From: an uncultured Eubacteriales bacterium
Lineage (GTDB): Bacteria; Bacillota; Clostridia; Christensenellales; CAG-917
Reading direction: 5' to 3'
Assembly (NCBI GenBank): GCA_900547975.1
Contig: URIX01000023.1
Location: forward strand, 1-25,727
DNA: 25,727 nt
Shown here: in pieces, positions 21,704 to 25,727 of the stretch
Layout: every line of letters starts with the position of its first letter
Numbering within the stretch: position 1 is the stretch's first letter
Notes under the pieces: generated by a model
What the model saw: the letters and a program-made list of their open reading frames with translations, nothing else
The model's database searches: none
What the model was told of the DNA's origin: nothing
Position numbers and translations under genes: made by a program

Positions 21704-23086
21704 ATGTATTGTTTGCAAAACAGGTGGAAAATCGAAGGGAAGAATCTCGTATACTACGGATTGCGCAATAAACTTTTCAAAAATAAAGTCAAAATAATCG
21801 AAAAGCAACGCAAAATTATCGAGAAATTGCCCTGCGATTTATCGAGCGAAGATATAAAAACACTCGGAAAACTCGTCGACGAACAAGTGGTTGATGAGCG
21901 CAATTTGAGAGAAACTCCAAAAAGCCTCGATGAAGCGAGATTCTGCACCAACTGCGTTGCGAACGATTTTATAATACCCGGTCTCGAATTTGACGAGCAA
22001 GGCAGATGTCCTATGTGTCAGACGGCGGAAAAAGCAAAGAATCTGAAAAGCATTTTGCCGATTATCGACGATATTCCGCGCTCTAAAAAATCGAGATTCG
22101 ACGTTGCGGTTTTTTATACGGGCGGCAAGGATTCCACGTTTTTGCTCTACTATCTGGCAAAGGTGAAAAAACTGCGCGTACTTGCGCTGACGTGGGAAAT
22201 TCCCTACATATCCGACGGCGCAAAACAAAGCATAGAAAATGCGAAAAAGCACTTTGAAACCGTAGAATTCGTCGTGCGCAGAGTGAGCAACGCCGATTTG
22301 AAAAAGTTTTACGCAAAACTCTACGAACTTGCGAGCAACACTTGCGCGTGTCCTTCACTTGCATACGTTTTGTTCTATCCCGAAATGGTAGACAACAAAA
22401 TTCCGTACTTTATTGCAGGCAACGAGCCCGTGCAAATGCTCGGACTTTATTACAATCATATGGCACCGACAATCGCGTATAAATTCGCAGATATGCCGTT
22501 TTTGACATTTTTGTTCAACCTAACGCGAGTTTTTACTCTGCGACCGCCTATCAAACAAGGTCAGATTCAATCGCTTATGACCGTAAAACAACTTGCCTAC
22601 GGCAATCCGCTCGTAAAACTCAGCGGATACCAAAACGAGTTGGTGACCAACGTCACCAAAGCGTTGCACGAAGTGCCCGAATTTTTGCCACCGCTTAAAC
22701 GAGCAATCAGACGTTCGTCTATGACGGGCAATATTCCCGCTTTCGTACATCTCGATTTCGACGAAATTTGCGGCGGAAAGTACGATTGGAACGCCGTAAA
22801 AGATATTTTGGTCAAAGAATGCGGCTGGGTTGCGCCAGACGCAAACGAAAAAGCGTTGCATACGAGTTGCAAAATCGAAAGATGCAAAGACCGCTCGCAA
22901 TTCATACGTTTCTACAACTGTCAAAGCAAAACGATACCGTTCTCTGCCCTCGAAATTTCGCTTTCGAGCAAAAACTGCGGAAGAACGAGAGAAGAAACGA
23001 TAACGGAAATGAAAAACTCGCTCGGATTCACTCTCGAAGAACTGCCCGAGTGCCGTTTTATTCACGAATATCTCGACGAAAAATGA
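21704..23086 (+). CDS. PP-loop ATPase related to N-acetyl sugar amidotransferases, substrate unknown
   Basis: A 460-residue enzyme of the ATP-pyrophosphatase (PP-loop) superfamily, which adenylates a substrate for attack by ammonia or sulfur. The PP-loop is TGGKDS (139-144). Before it, FCTNCV (Cys81, Cys84) and GRCPMC (Cys102, Cys105) form a probable zinc ribbon, an arrangement also seen in WbpG/WbuX-type N-acetyl sugar amidotransferases. The C-terminal part is Cys-rich (389, 394, 406, 425, 450) with HTSCKIERC and NCGRTREE. Residues 1-75 are an unrecognised N-terminal extension. No surface-polysaccharide gene lies nearby. I use the second ATG (21704), 8 nt after AGAGG; the ATG at 21698 is too close. 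The stop overlaps the next gene as ATGA. Confidence 0.82.
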   Translation: MYCLQNRWKIEGKNLVYYGLRNKLFKNKVKIIEKQRKIIEKLPCDLSSEDIKTLGKLVDEQVVDERNLRETPKSLDEARFCTNCVANDFIIPGLEFDEQGRCPMCQTAEKAKNLKSILPIIDDIPRSKKSRFDVAVFYTGGKDSTFLLYYLAKVKKLRVLALTWEIPYISDGAKQSIENAKKHFETVEFVVRRVSNADLKKFYAKLYELASNTCACPSLAYVLFYPEMVDNKIPYFIAGNEPVQMLGLYYNHMAPTIAYKFADMPFLTFLFNLTRVFTLRPPIKQGQIQSLMTVKQLAYGNPLVKLSGYQNELVTNVTKALHEVPEFLPPLKRAIRRSSMTGNIPAFVHLDFDEICGGKYDWNAVKDILVKECGWVAPDANEKALHTSCKIERCKDRSQFIRFYNCQSKTIPFSALEISLSSKNCGRTREETITEMKNSLGFTLEELPECRFIHEYLDEK

Positions 23087-23778
23087 ACGTAGTTTACTAT
23101 TTCAGCGGAAGCGGAAACACGAAAGAAGTTGCGACGCATATCGCGCAAGAACTCGATTTTCCACTTAAAGAAATATTCAAAGACACACCCGACCGTACGG
23201 AAACTGCGGTCGTGGTTTTTCCCGTGTACTGTCAAAATATTCCGAAGCCCGTGAAACGCTTTCTCGAAACGTTGGAATGCGAGAAAATCGCGCTTATTGC
23301 GACTTACGGCAGAATATCGCACGGCAACGTGCTTAAAGAGTGCGAAAAGATTGTAAAAGCAAAAATCGTTGCCGCCGCATACGTTCCGTGCAGACACTCG
23401 TATCTCGACGTAAACGACGGCTTCGACAAAGCGAGTTTGAAGCCGCTTATAACCAAAATCAAGCAATCTAATGCTATGGATTGCGTAAAGATACCGAAAG
23501 CGAGAAAGAACGTTTTTGCAAATTTTATGCCGTCGTTGCGTAGCAGAATAGGTGTGAAAATAATTAAAGCCGACTCTTGCACCGACTGCGGAAAATGCGG
23601 CGAAATATGTCCTGCAAACGCCATAAAAAACGGGATTACGAACAAAAATTGCATACGCTGTCTGAAATGCGTGACGTATTGTCCTAATCGCGCGCTTTCG
23701 TTCGAACTTAGTCGTGTTTTATCCGATTATCTCAAACGGCACTACGTTCTGAAAGCGAAAGTCGAAATCTTCGTATAA
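23083..23778 (+). CDS. EFR1-type protein: flavodoxin-like domain plus 2x[4Fe-4S] ferredoxin
   Basis: A 231-residue predicted electron carrier. The N-terminal part is flavodoxin-like with the FMN phosphate loop SGSGNTK (8-14). The C-terminal part has two tandem CxxCxxCxxxCP cluster motifs: Cys166, 169, 172, 176 and Cys190, 193, 196, 200. This matches the EFR1 family of anaerobes. Its ATG (23083-23085) overlaps the PP-loop gene stop, so the two are translationally coupled and probably work together. An electron-transfer or cluster-dependent partner role for the PP-loop enzyme is my inference. No clean terminator follows. Confidence 0.9.
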   Translation: MNVVYYFSGSGNTKEVATHIAQELDFPLKEIFKDTPDRTETAVVVFPVYCQNIPKPVKRFLETLECEKIALIATYGRISHGNVLKECEKIVKAKIVAAAYVPCRHSYLDVNDGFDKASLKPLITKIKQSNAMDCVKIPKARKNVFANFMPSLRSRIGVKIIKADSCTDCGKCGEICPANAIKNGITNKNCIRCLKCVTYCPNRALSFELSRVLSDYLKRHYVLKAKVEIFV

Positions 23779-23874
23779 CCGTTTTAAGGCGAGTTTGCAA
23801 ATTGTTTTTCGCACAAAAACAATGCGGAAATATATCGAATTTGCAATTCGTCGAAGCGATTTTATTATATTTTC
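23779..23874. repeat. Inverted repeats downstream of the EFR1 gene
   Basis: ATTGTTTTT-CGCAC-AAAAACAAT (23801-23823) is a perfect 9-bp inverted repeat, and CGAATT-TGC-AATTCG (23836-23850) a perfect 6-bp one. Neither has a trailing T-run. They may end or stabilise the EFR1 mRNA or bind regulators of the next promoter. Confidence 0.5.
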
Positions 23875-23903
23875 TTGATAAAATAATATCAATATGTTAA
23901 AAT
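23875..23903 (+). promoter_or_regulatory. Promoter of the scaffold/GGGtGRT pair with an overlapping palindrome
   Basis: TTGATA (23875-23880), 17 bp, TAAAAT (23898-23903). The -35 box is the left arm of the perfect inverted repeat TTGATA-AAATAA-TATCAA (23875-23892), so a bound dimer would cover the promoter. The arms resemble FNR-type half sites (TTGAT/ATCAA), but the spacing is 8 instead of 4, so FNR itself is not supported. Confidence 0.7.
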
Positions 23904-23946
23904 GTCGATAATAATATAAAAACACTCTTTTTGGAGGCTATTATCT

Positions 23947-24648
23947 ATGCAATATTCAAGTGAAGTCGAAAACATGTGTTGCGTTGCAAAGGGTCCAAAT
24001 CACGGTCCCGCCCCTATCCCCGAAGAAGGTAAATGGGTGCAAGCAAGAGAAATCAAGGACATCAGCGGTCTTACTCACGGTATCGGTTGGTGCGCACCTC
24101 AACAAGGCGCGTGCAAACTCACCCTCAACGTCAAAGACGGCGTTATCCAAGAGGCTCTCGTCGAAACTATCGGTTGCTCGGGTATGACCCACTCTGCGGC
24201 TATGGCGGCTGAAATCCTCACCGGCAAAACCATTCTCGAAGCACTCAACACCGACCTCGTATGCGACGCTATCAACACCGCTATGCGTGAACTTTTCTTG
24301 CAAATCGTATACGGCAGAACGCAATCCGCATTCTCGGAAGGCGGTCTTGTCATCGGCGCAGGACTCGAAGACCTCGGCAAAGGTCATCGCAGCCAAATCG
24401 GCACGATGTACTCCACCGTGTCAAAAGGACCTCGTTATCTCGAAATGGCCGAAGGTTACGTCACCAAAGTCGCTCTCGACGCAAACAACGAAATCATCGG
24501 TTATCAATTCTGCAAACTCGGCGTGTTTATGGATATGATCAAGAAAGGCGTCGACGCAAACGAAGCGCTTGCAAAATGCACCGGCACATACGGCAGATAT
24601 AAAGCAGAAGACGGCGCTGTTAAGTGGATTGATCCGCGTCAAGAATAA
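23947..24648 (+). CDS. IscU/NifU-like iron-sulfur scaffold protein of the GGGtGRT pair
   Basis: A 233-residue protein. Residues 45-125 resemble IscU, where three Cys hold a nascent Fe-S cluster: GACKLTLNV (Cys56), ETIGCSGMTHSAAMAAEILTGK (Cys77), and LVCDAINTAMREL (Cys106). The IscU Asp after the first Cys is replaced, and about 100 extra C-terminal residues (130-233, with Cys189 and Cys211) are not part of IscU. A CC pair sits at 11-12. GGAGG with 9-nt spacing gives a strong start. Codon choice is markedly biased (ATC, CTC, AAC, GGT), unlike the PP-loop gene, suggesting high expression. The next gene starts 15 bp later. This pairing is known in anaerobes; the function is not. Confidence 0.82.
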   Translation: MQYSSEVENMCCVAKGPNHGPAPIPEEGKWVQAREIKDISGLTHGIGWCAPQQGACKLTLNVKDGVIQEALVETIGCSGMTHSAAMAAEILTGKTILEALNTDLVCDAINTAMRELFLQIVYGRTQSAFSEGGLVIGAGLEDLGKGHRSQIGTMYSTVSKGPRYLEMAEGYVTKVALDANNEIIGYQFCKLGVFMDMIKKGVDANEALAKCTGTYGRYKAEDGAVKWIDPRQE

Positions 24649-24663
24649 TCGGAGGACGAAACA

Positions 24664-25668
24664 ATGAGTGTAACATTTGAAGGTTATGAAAGAAGAATAG
24701 ACAAAATCAACGGCGTGCTTGCAAACTACGGTATCAAAGACCTCGAAGACGCAAGAGCCATCTGCCTCGAAAAAGGCGTTGACTGCAACGCTATCGTCAA
24801 AGGCATTCAACCCATCTGCTTTGAAAACGCAGTTTGGGCATACACCGTCGGTTGCGCAATCGCAATCAAAAAGAACTGCGTAAACGCCGCTGACGCTGCA
24901 GAAGCCATCGGCGAAGGACTGCAATCATTCTGCATCCCCGGCTCGGTCGCAGAACAACGCAAAGTCGGTCTCGGACACGGCAACCTCGCAGCAATGCTTC
25001 TTAGAGAAAGCACAAAGTGCTTCGCTTTCCTCGCAGGTCACGAATCATTCGCGGCGGCAGAAGGCGCAATCGGCATTGCAAGAACCGCTAACAAAGTGAG
25101 AAAAACTCCCCTCAAAGTCATCCTCAACGGACTCGGCAAAGACGCGGCGTTTATCATTTCTCGTATCAACGGCTTCACTTACGTCCAAACCAAGATGGAC
25201 TACTTCACCGGCGAAGTCAAAGTTGTCAAAGAAACCGCATATTCCAACGGCGAACGCGCGGCAGTCAGAGTTTACGGCGCAGACGATGTCACCGAAGGCG
25301 TTGCGATTATGCGTCTTGAAGACGTTGACGTTTCCATCACCGGCAACTCAACCAACCCAACTCGTTTCCAACACCCCGTCGCAGGCACTTACAAGAAATG
25401 GTGCGTTGACAACGGCAAAAAGTACTTCTCTGTTGCATCCGGTGGCGGCACGGGTCGTACGCTTCACCCCGACAATATGGCGGCAGGTCCTGCGTCCTAC
25501 GGTATGACCGACACAATGGGCAGAATGCACTCCGACGCACAATTTGCAGGTTCTTCATCCGTTCCCGCACACGTCGAAATGATGGGTCTTATCGGTATGG
25601 GCAACAACCCGATGGTCGGTGCAAGCGTTGCTTGCGCAGTTGCAGTTCAGGAAGGACTTACAAAGTAA
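24664..25668 (+). CDS. GGGtGRT family protein, function unknown
   Basis: A 334-residue soluble protein of the family named for its GGGTGRT motif, here at residues 260-266, in a Gly/Ser-rich segment followed by HPDNMAAGPASYGMTDTMGRMHSD. The C-terminal stretch ending in VGASVACAVAVQEGL is also highly regular. Nine Cys are present (34, 41, 52, 64, 72, 90, 119, 247, 324), the N-terminal six spread over 57 residues. There is no membrane segment or known catalytic motif. GGAGG stands before the ATG, and the 15-bp gap to the scaffold gene marks an operon with shared codon bias. A role receiving or using the Fe-S cluster or its metal from the scaffold is inference from pairing only. Confidence 0.88.
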   Translation: MSVTFEGYERRIDKINGVLANYGIKDLEDARAICLEKGVDCNAIVKGIQPICFENAVWAYTVGCAIAIKKNCVNAADAAEAIGEGLQSFCIPGSVAEQRKVGLGHGNLAAMLLRESTKCFAFLAGHESFAAAEGAIGIARTANKVRKTPLKVILNGLGKDAAFIISRINGFTYVQTKMDYFTGEVKVVKETAYSNGERAAVRVYGADDVTEGVAIMRLEDVDVSITGNSTNPTRFQHPVAGTYKKWCVDNGKKYFSVASGGGTGRTLHPDNMAAGPASYGMTDTMGRMHSDAQFAGSSSVPAHVEMMGLIGMGNNPMVGASVACAVAVQEGLTK

Positions 25669-25693
25669 TCGCTTGCACAAGCAACGATAAATT

Positions 25694-25709
25694 ATTTGCG
25701 TAAGCAAAT
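25694..25709 (+). repeat. GNRA-capped hairpin after the GGGtGRT gene
   Basis: ATTTGC-GTAA-GCAAAT is a perfect 6-bp stem closed by a GUAA (GNRA) tetraloop, 25 bp past the stop. GCTTG-CA-CAAGC lies just before it. No T-run follows within the window, so it is not clearly a terminator; the window ends 18 bp later. Confidence 0.5.
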
Positions 25710-25727
25710 AGCACCGGTAACACAAAA

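Noticed and set aside
23875..23892. Canonical FNR box
   Set aside because: Arms fit TTGAT/ATCAA, but the spacer between them is 8 bp instead of 4; kept only as a generic palindrome.
1..25727. Mobile element, CRISPR array, tRNA or rRNA
   Set aside because: No transposase, integrase or phage genes, no regularly spaced repeats with unique spacers, no cloverleaf or rRNA-like sequence were seen by eye.

Overview
The window is a gene-dense stretch of bacterial chromosome with 24 protein genes. I saw no rRNA, tRNA, CRISPR array, transposase or phage gene. Gene content points to an anaerobic Bacillota, most likely an uncultured member of Clostridia. The markers are a meso-diaminopimelate dehydrogenase, a flavodoxin/2x[4Fe-4S] EFR1-type protein, an IscU-like scaffold next to a GGGtGRT protein, a MazF/EndoA-type toxin, RecX, and Bacillota-style Shine-Dalgarno sites. 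This placement is inferred from the genes, not from a phylogeny. GC content looks to be in the mid-40s percent by eye, with clearly AT-rich gaps between genes.

Layout. Positions 113-973 hold folD (minus strand), divergent from an mgtC/sapB-type gene (1279-1983, plus); each has a good sigma-A-type promoter. From 2156 to 15178 nearly everything is on the minus strand. In transcription order these genes are pgsA, valS, two multi-pass membrane proteins, a membrane-anchored PH-like protein, an aconitase-family hydratase, alr, 5-formyl-THF cyclo-ligase, a fused rsmD-coaD, a coiled-coil protein and a D-2-hydroxyacid dehydrogenase. Positions 15324-16253 encode a diacylglycerol-kinase-family lipid kinase (plus), divergent from pgsA. 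After a bidirectional terminator come a HAD phosphatase and ddh (minus), a lone mazF (plus), then tyrS-yigZ and recX (minus). Positions 21704-25668 hold four plus-strand genes: a PP-loop ATPase overlapping an EFR1 ferredoxin/flavodoxin, then an IscU-like scaffold and a GGGtGRT protein.

Functional themes. One-carbon folate metabolism (folD, 5-FTHF cyclo-ligase), peptidoglycan precursors (alr, ddh), phospholipid synthesis (pgsA, lipid kinase), CoA synthesis and 16S rRNA methylation (one fused protein), and translation (valS, tyrS) are housekeeping. The part least explained by known biology is the right end. It combines an ATP-PPi-type enzyme with two CxxC pairs, its translationally coupled electron carrier, and a strongly codon-biased scaffold/GGGtGRT pair behind a promoter whose -35 box lies inside a perfect inverted repeat.

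Non-coding signals. Several gaps carry T-tracts spaced about 10.5-11 bp apart, the signature of intrinsically curved DNA; the clearest is just upstream of the 5-FTHF cyclo-ligase gene. One gap has three tandem 11-bp repeats with the same period. Short perfect inverted repeats sit next to several start codons. A structured region of about 170 nt lies between the coiled-coil gene and the hydroxyacid dehydrogenase gene, and shares a motif-plus-hairpin arrangement with the left edge of the window.
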